Shown here: piece after piece, positions 22,966-32,283 of the stretch
Position numbering within the stretch: position 1 is the stretch's first letter
Layout of the letters: every line of letters begins with the position of its first letter
Position numbers and translations under genes: made by a program
Assembly (NCBI GenBank): GCA_030265885.1
Contig: JAJDGX010000005.1
Coordinates: 1-43,877 of the forward strand
Direction: 5' to 3'
Origin: Ruminococcaceae bacterium OttesenSCG-928-L11
GTDB lineage: Bacteria > Bacillota > Clostridia > Oscillospirales > Ruminococcaceae
DNA length: 43,877 nt
Notes under the pieces: generated by a model
Databases searched by the model: none
What the model saw: only the letters and a program-made list of their open reading frames with translations
What the model was told of the DNA's origin: nothing

Positions 22966-23682
22966 ATGAAATCCATCCTGAGAACCATCGTCACCATTTT
23001 ACTTGCCAGTGTTATTCTAACGGGAACAGTCGGGACGGCGTTTGCCGCACAAAATCCCTTTGCATATATGGAAGCCGAGAGCCGGAAAGCAGTCGAAGCC
23101 GCAATAAAGGCAGGGACAATTCCAACAGGCACAACCATCTATGACTGTGCCTACGGCGCGGATGCGAACGGAAACACGATTGTAATTCAGTATCGTGATA
23201 AGAACGGCAACTGGATCGATGTTACCACAGGCGAGAAAAGCACTTCCACAGCCGCCGAATCCACCTCGACTGCCCCCAAAAAAGATGAATTAGCCGCCTA
23301 TGCCGACCGAGTATTCGAGCTTGTGAATCTGGAACGGGAAACAGCCGGAGAAGCTCCCTTACAACGAAGTGATACCCTAAATACAGCGGCTATGACTCGT
23401 GCGAGCGAATGCGCATCACTGAACAGTTTATATGTGGATGGCAAGGCGCATACCCGACCGGATGGCTCTCAATGGTTTACTGTATTCGGCATCGAAAAGA
23501 ACTTCAATTACGGCGAGAATGCGGGAGTTGGTTGCACCGCTGATGAGCGAATGGCGCACTTCATGAACTCGGAGGGACACAGAAAGAACATCCTGCGCTC
23601 TGATTACACTGAAATTGGCATCGCCTGCGCCGTATCCGAAACAGGAGAAATTTTCACAGTGCAAATCTTCTATCGACCATAG
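22966..23682 (+). CDS. Secreted CAP (SCP/PR1-like) domain protein
   Basis: A 238-residue protein with a signal peptide (TIVTILLASVILTGTVGTAF, cleavage near AFA). A short beta region (TIYDCAYGADANGNTIVIQY) and a Ser/Thr linker follow, then a CAP domain from about residue 108: RVFELVNLERETAGEAPL, KAHTRPDGSQWF, NYGENAGVG, FMNSEGHRKNIL and TEIGIACAV are the classical CAP motifs, with the His and Glu residues of the cavity. Bacterial CAP proteins are extracellular with varied or unknown roles. It precedes the adhesin, so a role at the mating surface is possible. ATG 22966 follows GTGAGG. Confidence 0.88.
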   Translation: MKSILRTIVTILLASVILTGTVGTAFAAQNPFAYMEAESRKAVEAAIKAGTIPTGTTIYDCAYGADANGNTIVIQYRDKNGNWIDVTTGEKSTSTAAESTSTAPKKDELAAYADRVFELVNLERETAGEAPLQRSDTLNTAAMTRASECASLNSLYVDGKAHTRPDGSQWFTVFGIEKNFNYGENAGVGCTADERMAHFMNSEGHRKNILRSDYTEIGIACAVSETGEIFTVQIFYRP

Positions 23683-23706
23683 CTCAAAAAACAGAATATT
23701 CACTGT

Positions 23707-23741
23707 AAGGTCGTTGTCCACATCGGGACAGCGGCCTTTTT
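23707..23741 (+). terminator. Terminator between the CAP gene and the adhesin gene
   Basis: A stem of about 13 pairs with two G-U pairs (arms starting aaggtcg and ending cggcctt) is followed by tttttcatttt. Read-through would be needed for the adhesin, unless it has its own promoter. Confidence 0.75.
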
Positions 23742-23767
23742 CATTTTCAAAGGAGTGTATATTATAA

Positions 23768-26700
23768 ATGGCAAAGACAAGAATGCTTTCTTTTATGCTG
23801 GCTGTGATTATGATTATCACCGCCGCAATGCCGGTTTCCGCACTGGAATCCGACCCTATCGGCGAGCTTTACGCTGTGGAGGGCGACACGATCCACATAG
23901 AATCGAAAAGCGAGGAAACCGCGCCCGATGACCCCATGCCTGATGAGGGTACGCCGGACGATTTCACACCTGATGAGCCTGCATCCGATGAAGCTACTGA
24001 CGAGACAATTGCCACGCCCACAAATGTGGATGAAACACCTTCCCTTGGGCAATCTGCCCCTCCGCAAGTAGAGAATGGCAATTTCTATCTGGACTGCACC
24101 CCGGAACAAGCGGCGGAGCTTATCGCTTTCTATGAATTTCTCCACGAACAGATTGACAACCCCATCTTTCGCCCCTTTGCGGCTCCCGGCGACAGCGGCA
24201 GCGTGAGCTGGACATGGGGAGAATCTGTTGGGATCGAAGTTCCCAGCGGTGATCCCAGCAATCCCTACCGCATTAGTAACATTCCGCGCATTACGCTGAG
24301 CACAGCTAATATGCCGCTTGGTCGCCCTTTTTGCGTGGAGTTTGGTATTGACCCCGGCGGCTCTTACACTGCCAGTGAGGGAAACGACAGCCAGATTCTT
24401 GCCTTGCTGGTGGCACAGCATAAAGGCTCTGCATCGGCAGTCGGCACTCAGCTTGCGCTGTGGTACAAGGTGAACGGGCTACCGCTGGGCAGTCATTCCG
24501 CAGTTACAGCCGCGCTTTCGGCAGCTTCTTCTGTGGACACCACCGGCTACACCTATCTGCTCTGGAACAGCGGTTCCGGTCAGCCTTTTGTTACGCTGGA
24601 TCGTGTTGAGAGCACAGGCGGCGAACCCGGCGACGGTGGGGACGATGATGATGACGGGGATGAGGAAGAACCCGAAAACCCCAACACCACAACCGAAGTC
24701 ACCACCGAGGAAACCACCACAACCGAGGTGCGCTCCAGCACCGAATATGAGTACAGCGATGCCATCGGCCAGATCACCATTACCAAGCGCGATGATGAGG
24801 GCAATTCTCTGGATGGTGCGATTTTTCGCATAGACATTGAGTTTGCTGACGGTTCGCGCGGCGGTACTGGCGCGTTCGAGGTTTACAATGGTTCGCGGCT
24901 GTTCACATGGACCCACCCCCGTGACGACTGCGAGCCTGCCAAGGTGACAGTCACCGAAATCTACTGCCCGCCGGGATATATTATGGACAGCACCCCGAAA
25001 ACCGCCATTGTGCATCCCACCTACACACGGATTACAAAGGTTTTGACCCATACGATTACTATTACCACGACCACCACAACCACATCAGTCATTGACATTG
25101 ACAGCGGCGAGGTTTTAGCGGAATCCAGCGCAAGCGCCAGTGCCGAGACTGAGCTGAATCCCCCGACCGTCCAAGAATACACAGATTTCATTGAAGGCGA
25201 TCGGGAAACCGATCTTACCTTTGTGAATGTACAGCAAAGCGCCGAGCTGATTATATTCAAATATCGCTCAGGCACAAACGTGCCGCTGGCTGGTGCGAAA
25301 TTTGAAGTCAGCTATGTTGACCCTTCTGTGGATTCCGGGCGCTGGGTAGTCACCACCGGCGCGGATGGCAAGGCAACCATTGCTCTGCCAAAGCCGGGTG
25401 CTGTGCTCATCCACGAGGTTTCCGCGCCTGCGTATCACGTTATCACCAGCGCAGGGCCTGACACTACCGTCACCATCATGGCTGGGGAAAGCAAGCAAGT
25501 AGACATCCCCAACGACCCCTATACCGCAGTCGAAGTCACCAAGATTGACAGCGTGACCGGCGCGAAGCTGGCTGGCGCAACTATCAGCCTAAAGCATATC
25601 ACCTCCGGCATGGAATATCGCCAAGTCACCGATTCTAACGGCATTGCGCTGTTTGAAAACGTGGAACCGGGCAGCTATTATGCGGAGGAAATCATCGCGC
25701 CCGACCGGTATGTCCTCAACACAACGCGCTATCCGGTTGAGCTGCGCAGCCATGAAACTGCCGCGGTCACCATCCCCAATGATCCCTACACCGGCATTGA
25801 GGTGACAAAGGTGGATGCGAACAACGGCGCGAAATTGTCGGGCGCATTCATTCGTATTAAGCACATTTCCAGTGGTCAGGAGTACACCGGCGAGACTGAT
25901 GAGGACGGTATCGTCTACTTCGGCCTGATTCCTCCGGGCGACTATTATGTGGAGGAGATTCAGGCTCCGTTTGGGTACGTTCTCAACGAAACGCGCTATC
26001 CGCTGGAGCTAAAAACAGGCGAGCTGTCCACCCTGACACTGCCTAACTACCGCAAGGATGGCCTGTACATCCGCAAAGTGGATGAGAATGGCAAACCCCT
26101 TGCCGGTGCGGTTTTTGAGCTTCGCCGTGGTTCAGGCGAGGTGCTCATTCGTGAGACAACGGACGCGAACGGCCTGATTTATCGCGGTTTCCTCAGCACG
26201 GACACATATATTATTGAGGAAATTTCCGCGCCTGTAGGCTACCTGCTGGATGAGAATAATCCGCAAAGCATTTACATCAGCCACGAGGATGATAATAAGG
26301 AGTATAGCGTTACCTTTGTGAACAAGCGCAAACCCGCCATTGAGATTATAAAGGTGGATGCGAACGATCCTACAAAACGGCTTCAGGGCGCGGTTTTCCG
26401 CATCTCGGAGCAGGGCGGCAGCAAAACTTGGGATGTCACCACCGGGTATGATGGCACTGCCTTGCTGGAGGATTTGGACATCAACACCACCTATCTGGTG
26501 GAAGAAATCACCGCCCCCTACGGCTATGTCAACTCCGGTTATCGCGAGGCAATTGTGCTGGAGGAATGCCGGGTTCACACCATCACCGTGGCCAACGGCT
26601 CCAGCCCCAAGCTGCTGATTGAGAAGATTGACGAAAATAATGGCCGCAAGCTGGAGGGCGCTGTGTTTCACGTTGCACGGCAGGGTAGCTCGGATTACAA

Positions 26701-29700
26701 GGAAGTCACCACCGGCTTTGATGGCACAGTGACAATCTCCGACCTTGATGCCGGGTTCTATACCGTCACCGAAATCCGCGCGCCAAGCGGATATGTGTTG
26801 GATTCCACCATCCGCAACGTGGAACTGATCGCAGGTCAAACCACCACAGTTGTAGTGAACAACAGTCAGCGCCCCGACCTTACTCTGCGCAAAATTGACG
26901 CGGAAACCGGCGAGGGTTTGGCTGGCGCTGTTCTGCGCGTAACCAAGGATGGCGGCACTGCGTTTCAAGATGTCACCACTGGAAAGGACGGTATCATCGT
27001 AATTTCCGACCTTGCCCCCGGTTGGTACATCGTGACCGAGCGGCAGGCTCCAATCGGTTACATCTTGGACGAATCGCCGCACTACATTGAGGTTAAAGCT
27101 GGCGAGGATGCCGAGTTGATTATCCAAAATCAGCGCAAGCCTTCCCTCAAAATTACCAAGCTGGACAGCATGACGAAGCAGCCGCTCCAGTATGTTACAT
27201 TTGAGATACAGTATAAAAATGGCAAATCCTTGGGTGAGTTTACCACCGATGAAAACGGTGAGATTTTCCTTGAAGATATCGAGCCGGGACTGGTGGTTAT
27301 CACCGAAACCAAGGCAAGGGATGGCTACATCATCTCGGATGAAAGCAAGGAAATCCTTGTAGAATGGGGAAAACTGGCTGTTGTCGAATTTCTCAACGAC
27401 CCCATTCAGCCTCTGCTCATCTACAAGGTGGACGCAAAAACCGGCGGGCCGCTCTCCGGTGCGAAGTTCCTTGTCACCAAGGTCAGCGGAGAAGTGGTCG
27501 GTGAGTTTGAGACTGGTCGCAACGGATATATCACAGTCACCGGCCTGCTCCCCGGATTTTTCACGGTGAAGGAGATCAAGTCGCCGCTGGGTTACATCCT
27601 CTCCGATACGCCGAAAACTGTGGAGTTGAAAATTGACCAGCCTGCCATTGTGGAATTTGAGAATCAGCCGCTGAATGGCTTGCACATCTTGAAAGTGGAC
27701 AGCATGAGCGGCACTCCGCTGGAGGGTGCAAAGTTTTCGGTGCATCACAAAGGTGGCGCTCTGGTGGGCAATTATACCACCAATTCTCACGGCGAAATTG
27801 CCATTGATGGCCTTGAGCCGGGGTGGTACACCATCACCGAAACCAAGGCCCCCGATGGCTATTTGCTCGACAATACGCCCCATGATGTGGAGCTTGTTTG
27901 GGGCCAGTTTGCCACCGTGGAGTTTGAAAACCGCAGGCTTGCCTCGTTCCAGATTAAGAAGGTGGACGAAGCTGATGGTTCGCCGCTGCCGGGGGCGCTA
28001 TTCCGTGTCACCACCACCGAGGGTACGCTGGTCGGCGAGTTCACCACTTCGGTGGACGGCTTCATCAACGTGCCGGAGCTTGCACCGGGCAGCTATATTG
28101 TGTCCGAGCTGCGCTCTCCCGATGGATACAGCCTTGATAATACGCCAAAAACCGTAGTAGTAAAGGCAAATCAGACCGCTATTATTGAGTTCACCAATAA
28201 GGCTTTGCCGGGTGTTCAGGTGCGCAAGGTGGATGCCGCTACCGGCGAGCCGTTGGCTGGCGCAAAATTCCGTGTCACCAAAATGAACGGCGAGTTGGTG
28301 GGTGATTACACTACCAATCAGGCAGGCTTTTTCGCGGTATCTGAGCTGGATACCGGATGGTACACCATTTTTGAAACCGCTGCTCCCGCAGGTTATATCA
28401 CCGATTCCACTCCGCAAAATGTGGAGCTAAAACCCAATCAGACTGCCGTGGTGGAGTTTGCGAACAAACCGCTGGCGGGATTGCAGATCAAAAAAGTGGA
28501 CAGCGAAACCGGTCTGCCGCTTGAAGGTGTCACCTTTGAAGTTGAACATCTAAACGGCGCTCGTATTGGCACATTTACAACTGATGAGGCTGGCTTAATC
28601 TTCATCCCCGATTTGCAGGAGGGTTGGCTGGTTGTCACCGAGACAAAGACCGTTTCCGGCTACAAGCTGGACAATGCACCCCGCAATGTGGAGATTATCT
28701 CAGGCAAGCTGAACGTCTTTGAAATGACCAATATGCCGTACCCATATCTGCAAATTAAGAAGGTGGATGCGGATACAGGCGCGGCACTGGCCGGAGTGCG
28801 TTTTAAGATTTACGACAAAAATACCCGCGAGTTAGGCGAATTTGCCACCAACGAGCTTGGTATCATCAAGCTGACCGGCATGGAGCCGGGGACATATTAT
28901 GTCAAAGAATCCGCCGCATTGGACGGTTATGTGCTTGATGAAACCTTGCGCGAGGTGAGCCTGTATGCAGGGAAAACAACCACAATCGAGGTGAAGAACA
29001 CGCCGCTCTCCACCCTGCGGCTAAAAAAGGTGGACAGCGTTACAGGTAAGCCGCTGGATGGTGCAAAATTCCTGTTGCGTGACAGCAAAAATAACATTAT
29101 TGGCGAGTATGTCAGCGACCACAACGGCATGATTGAGCTTCCGTCCTCGCTGCCTGCCGGAAAATATCTGGCGGAGGAAATTACCGCTCCTGATGGTTAT
29201 GTGCTGCCTGATGCTCCGGTTTCCTTTGAGCTAAAAGCAGGTGCTACGACTGAGATTGCAGTGGAAAACGACCCCATCCGTGGACGAATCCAGATTCTGA
29301 AGAAGTCTGCGGACAAGAATACAATCACAGGCGCGAAAGCTGGTGCTGCTCTTTCCGGCGCGGTTTTCGAGATTGTGAACGAGAAGCTTGAGCTTGTGGA
29401 CACCATCACAACCAACGAGCGCGGCATTGCGGAAAGCATTGATCTGCCTCTCGGAAAATATGCGATACAGGAAATCACCGCCCCCGAACATTACCTGCTT
29501 GACGATGGCGTGTTCTATTCCGAGGTCAAGCTCCACGATGATGTGGTGCGGTTTGAGGTGCTAAACCATTCGGCTGAAATAGCTGTGACGGTTGAGAAGC
29601 GTGGTAACGAAGAAGCCTTGCCGGGTGATGTAATCCGCTATGACTTTTCCAACGTCAGCAATGCGTCTAATATCACGCTGGATGAATTTTTCTGGCATGA

Positions 29701-30112
29701 CCAACTTCCCACTGACGCGGTTCGGCTGGAGAAAATTTCTACCGGAACGTGGAGCGAGCGGCTGACTTATCGTGTGGTTTATCGCACCAATCTCAAAACA
29801 GAGTACCGCGTCTGGAAAAGCGGACTTCTGACCACTGTAAACAATGAGCTTGATGTGTCTGAGTTAAAGCTTTCGGCAAATGAATATATCACCGACTTTA
29901 AGCTGGAATTTGGAACCGTTGAGCCGGGATTCCATGAGGTCGAAGCTCCCTTTATTCTCACGCGAGTGCTTGATGATTTGTCGGATGAATACCGCTTTGT
30001 CAACAAAACTGATGTTGGCGGCAAGTGCTCCGGCGAGTTCGTTTATGCTACGGATTCGTGGGTGACTGTGGTATTCGGGGAGCGTGGTTCGCTCCCGAAA
30101 ACGGGGATGTAA
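23768..30112 (+). CDS. Giant thioester/Cna-B (SpaA-type) repeat adhesin ending at LPKTG
   Basis: A 2114-residue surface protein. It has a signal peptide (about 1-25) and an acidic Asp/Pro/Glu stretch. A domain at about 150-270 has the marks of a thioester adhesin domain: Cys189 in RPFCVEFG and Gln228 in GTQLALWYKVNG. A Thr/Glu-rich stalk follows, then 17 SpaA/Cna-B modules of about 83 residues (337-1936). Each module has a KVD-type lysine strand, a second-strand Glu in EE/TE-x-xAPxGY, and the closing VEFxN asparagine, as expected for internal Lys-Asn isopeptide bonds. A final 178-residue domain (AVTVEKRGNEEALPGDVIRY onward) ends in SLPKTGM and a stop. The hydrophobic helix and basic tail of a normal sorting signal are missing. 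ATG 23768 follows AAAGGAG. It probably binds partner cells or host surfaces during mating. Confidence 0.9.
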   Translation: MAKTRMLSFMLAVIMIITAAMPVSALESDPIGELYAVEGDTIHIESKSEETAPDDPMPDEGTPDDFTPDEPASDEATDETIATPTNVDETPSLGQSAPPQVENGNFYLDCTPEQAAELIAFYEFLHEQIDNPIFRPFAAPGDSGSVSWTWGESVGIEVPSGDPSNPYRISNIPRITLSTANMPLGRPFCVEFGIDPGGSYTASEGNDSQILALLVAQHKGSASAVGTQLALWYKVNGLPLGSHSAVTAALSAASSVDTTGYTYLLWNSGSGQPFVTLDRVESTGGEPGDGGDDDDDGDEEEPENPNTTTEVTTEETTTTEVRSSTEYEYSDAIGQITITKRDDEGNSLDGAIFRIDIEFADGSRGGTGAFEVYNGSRLFTWTHPRDDCEPAKVTVTEIYCPPGYIMDSTPKTAIVHPTYTRITKVLTHTITITTTTTTTSVIDIDSGEVLAESSASASAETELNPPTVQEYTDFIEGDRETDLTFVNVQQSAELIIFKYRSGTNVPLAGAKFEVSYVDPSVDSGRWVVTTGADGKATIALPKPGAVLIHEVSAPAYHVITSAGPDTTVTIMAGESKQVDIPNDPYTAVEVTKIDSVTGAKLAGATISLKHITSGMEYRQVTDSNGIALFENVEPGSYYAEEIIAPDRYVLNTTRYPVELRSHETAAVTIPNDPYTGIEVTKVDANNGAKLSGAFIRIKHISSGQEYTGETDEDGIVYFGLIPPGDYYVEEIQAPFGYVLNETRYPLELKTGELSTLTLPNYRKDGLYIRKVDENGKPLAGAVFELRRGSGEVLIRETTDANGLIYRGFLSTDTYIIEEISAPVGYLLDENNPQSIYISHEDDNKEYSVTFVNKRKPAIEIIKVDANDPTKRLQGAVFRISEQGGSKTWDVTTGYDGTALLEDLDINTTYLVEEITAPYGYVNSGYREAIVLEECRVHTITVANGSSPKLLIEKIDENNGRKLEGAVFHVARQGSSDYKEVTTGFDGTVTISDLDAGFYTVTEIRAPSGYVLDSTIRNVELIAGQTTTVVVNNSQRPDLTLRKIDAETGEGLAGAVLRVTKDGGTAFQDVTTGKDGIIVISDLAPGWYIVTERQAPIGYILDESPHYIEVKAGEDAELIIQNQRKPSLKITKLDSMTKQPLQYVTFEIQYKNGKSLGEFTTDENGEIFLEDIEPGLVVITETKARDGYIISDESKEILVEWGKLAVVEFLNDPIQPLLIYKVDAKTGGPLSGAKFLVTKVSGEVVGEFETGRNGYITVTGLLPGFFTVKEIKSPLGYILSDTPKTVELKIDQPAIVEFENQPLNGLHILKVDSMSGTPLEGAKFSVHHKGGALVGNYTTNSHGEIAIDGLEPGWYTITETKAPDGYLLDNTPHDVELVWGQFATVEFENRRLASFQIKKVDEADGSPLPGALFRVTTTEGTLVGEFTTSVDGFINVPELAPGSYIVSELRSPDGYSLDNTPKTVVVKANQTAIIEFTNKALPGVQVRKVDAATGEPLAGAKFRVTKMNGELVGDYTTNQAGFFAVSELDTGWYTIFETAAPAGYITDSTPQNVELKPNQTAVVEFANKPLAGLQIKKVDSETGLPLEGVTFEVEHLNGARIGTFTTDEAGLIFIPDLQEGWLVVTETKTVSGYKLDNAPRNVEIISGKLNVFEMTNMPYPYLQIKKVDADTGAALAGVRFKIYDKNTRELGEFATNELGIIKLTGMEPGTYYVKESAALDGYVLDETLREVSLYAGKTTTIEVKNTPLSTLRLKKVDSVTGKPLDGAKFLLRDSKNNIIGEYVSDHNGMIELPSSLPAGKYLAEEITAPDGYVLPDAPVSFELKAGATTEIAVENDPIRGRIQILKKSADKNTITGAKAGAALSGAVFEIVNEKLELVDTITTNERGIAESIDLPLGKYAIQEITAPEHYLLDDGVFYSEVKLHDDVVRFEVLNHSAEIAVTVEKRGNEEALPGDVIRYDFSNVSNASNITLDEFFWHDQLPTDAVRLEKISTGTWSERLTYRVVYRTNLKTEYRVWKSGLLTTVNNELDVSELKLSANEYITDFKLEFGTVEPGFHEVEAPFILTRVLDDLSDEYRFVNKTDVGGKCSGEFVYATDSWVTVVFGERGSLPKTGM
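24769..29577 (+). repeat. 17 coding repeats of about 250 bp (Cna-B modules)
   Basis: The modules start with variants such as ITITKRD, VEVTKID, IEVTKVD, LYIRKVD, LLIYKVD, LHILKVD, FQIKKVD, VQVRKVD, LQIKKVD and LRLKKVD. They differ clearly in DNA sequence, so this is an old array and not a recent tandem expansion. The closest similarity is among the central and late modules. Confidence 0.85.
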
Positions 30113-30122
30113 TCAAAAATAG

Positions 30123-30191
30123 CAGTAGGAGTATCTGAGTAAGTTTAGAGCAGGGCATTACTTCTGTGGTAATGCCCTGCTCACCTACTGT
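30123..30191. terminator. Bidirectional terminator between adhesin and minus-strand genes
   Basis: A 14-bp perfect stem (30148-30161 with 30169-30182) sits inside an outer 7-bp pair (30123-30129 with 30185-30191). It separates two convergent genes. The T tracts are poor on both sides. Confidence 0.7.
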
Positions 30192-30194
30192 AAC

Positions 30195-30620
30195 TTAGAC
30201 TGTATTACGTTTCTCTATATGTGCAGATACATCATCCATAAAGCGATGATAATTTCTGTCTGTTAGTTTTACATAAAACAACGCTTTGTGGTTATGTCCT
30301 ACTATTTTTACGTCCATACCGATTGACTGCGTAATTTTTTGGATATCTGAAAAAGACAGTTTTTTCGTTTTGCGTAAAAAAGCGTGATATTCAATCATTT
30401 CGCCATTGACCCGCACGCTATAAAATGTTCCTGTAAAAAGCAAGCAATGAAAAAACACCGCCACTACAGTCCAGCTTAAAATTGCCATAGGCCAATCCAA
30501 ATAAGCAGGCTCATCTCTCCAAATAATCAACATTGCCATCAGAATGGATATCAAAGCTCCTTCGGCAAGAAAGTAGCCAATACATAGCGACAACTTACTT
30601 CTGCGTATGGTATATGTCAT
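30195..30620 (-). CDS. Small membrane protein with PH-like C-terminal domain (unknown)
   Basis: A 141-residue protein with two membrane helices (LSLCIGYFLAEGALISILMA and AILSWTVVAVFFHCLLFTGT) and a C-terminal soluble part (TFYSVRVNGEMIEYHAFLRK, then LSFSDIQKITQSIG) that looks like a bacterial PH-type domain as in DUF6560 proteins. The function is unknown. ATG 30620 is chosen because GAGGTATCATT precedes it; the longer frame (to 30668) has no site and overlaps a remnant gene. It is the last gene of a minus-strand group. Confidence 0.65.
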   Translation of the reverse strand: MTYTIRRSKLSLCIGYFLAEGALISILMAMLIIWRDEPAYLDWPMAILSWTVVAVFFHCLLFTGTFYSVRVNGEMIEYHAFLRKTKKLSFSDIQKITQSIGMDVKIVGHNHKALFYVKLTDRNYHRFMDDVSAHIEKRNTV

Positions 30621-30738
30621 AATGATACCTCGTTCACAAAACAGTCTACTACCTCGTAGAAAATGCACTTCATATCATTATCTTCTTTGATCTGCTCAAA
30701 TGTCGGTTCATTATTTTATCAAGCATACGCTCATACAT
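30617..30738 (-). pseudogene. Frameshifted mini-gene between GNAT fusion and membrane protein
   Basis: An ATG at 30738 overlaps the GNAT stop (TGATG) and reads MYERMLDK, then goes out of frame and stops after 22 codons. In the next frame the remaining bases read NEPTFEQIKEDNDMKCIFYE and continue to a stop that overlaps the following ATG (ATGA). The couplings at both ends indicate a former gene of about 40 codons with a one- or two-base shift. MYERMLDK resembles the start of DUF3788-type proteins (weak). Confidence 0.35.
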
Positions 30739-31937
30739 CAGTTTTCCCCCATAAGTATATAAATGTCGTGGGACATTTCTTTGCCCTCATAAATCTTCGT
30801 ATACCGGCCGACTTTCCGCATTCCAAGCTTTTCCGCAAGCCTAACCGAAGTCGTATTCTCCGGTCGAATAGTCGCATACAGCTTGTCCAGTCCAAAGCGG
30901 TTAAATGCCAAATCCACGCAGGCCCGCGCCGCTTCGACAGCATACCCCTGCCCCCAAACGGAGTTATCGAAAATATATCCGATTTCGGTAACAGCCTCGC
31001 CCTCGACCTCCGATTTCATCAACCCGGCCTGCCCGATCAGCCTGCCGGAATCTTTCAGCGTAACAGCAAAATATCCGAAACCATCCTTATGATAGCGCGT
31101 ATATTGGCGGTTTAGCCACTTGCGCGCTGCACTCCTTTTGAAGCCGTGCTCCCATGCGTACATGACCTCCGGCTTCTTCATAAATGCCCAAAGCGCCGCC
31201 AAATCTGTTTTATATAACCGGCGGATGATAAGGCGGTCGGTTTCGACAACAGTAAGCGTTTCCATGAATGTGGGAAGTTCTATGCCATCTACTTTTAGTT
31301 CTGCGACAATTTCAGCAATAATCGTATCAAAAGCGGATTCCAGCGCAGCATCCGCGATAAGTTCCTTTTGCAGCTCCGGCTCAGGTTCTTCCGGCTCGGC
31401 ATATGGGTCAAAATCCTCGGCATCCGCATCGAGGATTTCCTGTATTTTGGCAATTTTTTCATCAAAGCTGAGTTCCGGGCCAAAGTCAAAGCGCGGATCG
31501 AAGTCAGCAGCAGGGTTGTAGGGTTCCGGTTCCCACTGATTGATGGTATCTGACATTTCCTCGCACAGTTCCGCCAGAATTTCAGCTTTGTCCTCATCAT
31601 CGGGCAGGTAATCAGCGCCCAAAAAGAAATCATCAATTAACTCTGCAAGGCGCTCTATTGCTTCGGATTTATACTCGTCTTTTAGCTCAGAAAACAGCAC
31701 CGGCGTTTTGAGTTCCGCAAGCTTTGGGGCCTCTCTGTTATAGTCGCGATAATCCATGCGATCGCGCTTGCGCTCGGCAATCATCTCGTTGCGCGCAGCC
31801 ACAGGCAGCGCATGGCACTTCTTGCAAATATGGTTTGCATGACCGCGCCCGGAAAACTTTTCATTCGCCTTGTGTTCGCCGCAAACATAGCAATAATGGC
31901 CGTGAGGCTTATGCTTCTTCTTTTTCTTTGCGGTCAT
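30738..31937 (-). CDS. Zinc-finger and GNAT N-acetyltransferase fusion protein
   Basis: A protein of about 400 residues. The first 45 are very basic (MTAKKKKKHK) with a four-cysteine zinc site, Cys16-x2-Cys19 and Cys38-x2-Cys41. The middle (about 60-215) is acidic, with many D, E and P. The C-terminal 170 residues are a RimJ/RimL-type GNAT: TLTVVETDRLIIRRLYKTDL, GRLIGQAGLM, EIGYIFDNSVWGQGYAVEA (acetyl-CoA loop) and NTTSVRLAEKLGMRKVG. RimJ/RimL enzymes acetylate protein N-termini or small molecules. The zinc part suggests targeting to nucleic acid or a protein partner. I prefer ATG 31937, which has GGAAGTGAAG upstream; ATG 31952 has none. Confidence 0.8.
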   Translation of the reverse strand: MTAKKKKKHKPHGHYCYVCGEHKANEKFSGRGHANHICKKCHALPVAARNEMIAERKRDRMDYRDYNREAPKLAELKTPVLFSELKDEYKSEAIERLAELIDDFFLGADYLPDDEDKAEILAELCEEMSDTINQWEPEPYNPAADFDPRFDFGPELSFDEKIAKIQEILDADAEDFDPYAEPEEPEPELQKELIADAALESAFDTIIAEIVAELKVDGIELPTFMETLTVVETDRLIIRRLYKTDLAALWAFMKKPEVMYAWEHGFKRSAARKWLNRQYTRYHKDGFGYFAVTLKDSGRLIGQAGLMKSEVEGEAVTEIGYIFDNSVWGQGYAVEAARACVDLAFNRFGLDKLYATIRPENTTSVRLAEKLGMRKVGRYTKIYEGKEMSHDIYILMGEN

Positions 31938-32008
31938 ATGCTTCACTTCCATTTTCGTTGGCTGAGATTTATACTGCTATTTTACCACGATTTTGCAGGT
32001 TCAGTCCA

Positions 32009-32251
32009 TTACTTTATCTCTTGATCCAAGCGGTTGAAAATCTCAGTATCAAAAAACTGCGCGAGTGAGATTTCCAAACCATCGCAAATCTTCTTAATTG
32101 TAACTATGCCCGGATTTTTGCTTCTCTGATAGAAAATCCCCTTGATTGTCGAATTTGCAACGCCTGAAATATAACTCAGTGCATTTATTGTAATGCCACG
32201 TTCGTTGCATAGTTCCTCGATTCTATTGGCAACCGCTGCTCTCGTATCCAT
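32009..32251 (-). CDS. XRE-family helix-turn-helix regulator
   Basis: An 80-residue one-domain repressor. RIEELCNERGITINALSYIS and GVANSTIKGIFYQ form the Cro/CI-type helix-turn-helix, followed by the stabilising helices TIKKICDGLEISLAQFF. ATG 32251 has AAGGAGG at the right distance. It is divergent from the SLOG gene, and three similar sites lie in the 130-bp gap, so it probably represses both directions. It may also read into the GNAT fusion gene 71 bases downstream. Confidence 0.9.
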   Translation of the reverse strand: MDTRAAVANRIEELCNERGITINALSYISGVANSTIKGIFYQRSKNPGIVTIKKICDGLEISLAQFFDTEIFNRLDQEIK

Positions 32252-32283
32252 GACGAAACCTCCTTAACATGTTGCTATAAGTC

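Noticed and set aside
26132-27883. 583-codon open frame on the minus strand
   Set aside because: Antisense to the Cna-B repeats. Its repeats only mirror those of the adhesin, and it has no start signal.
24769-29577. CRISPR-like or satellite array
   Set aside because: The periodicity of about 250 bp is protein-coding and in frame, with diverged copies of Cna-B modules; there are no short identical repeats with spacers.
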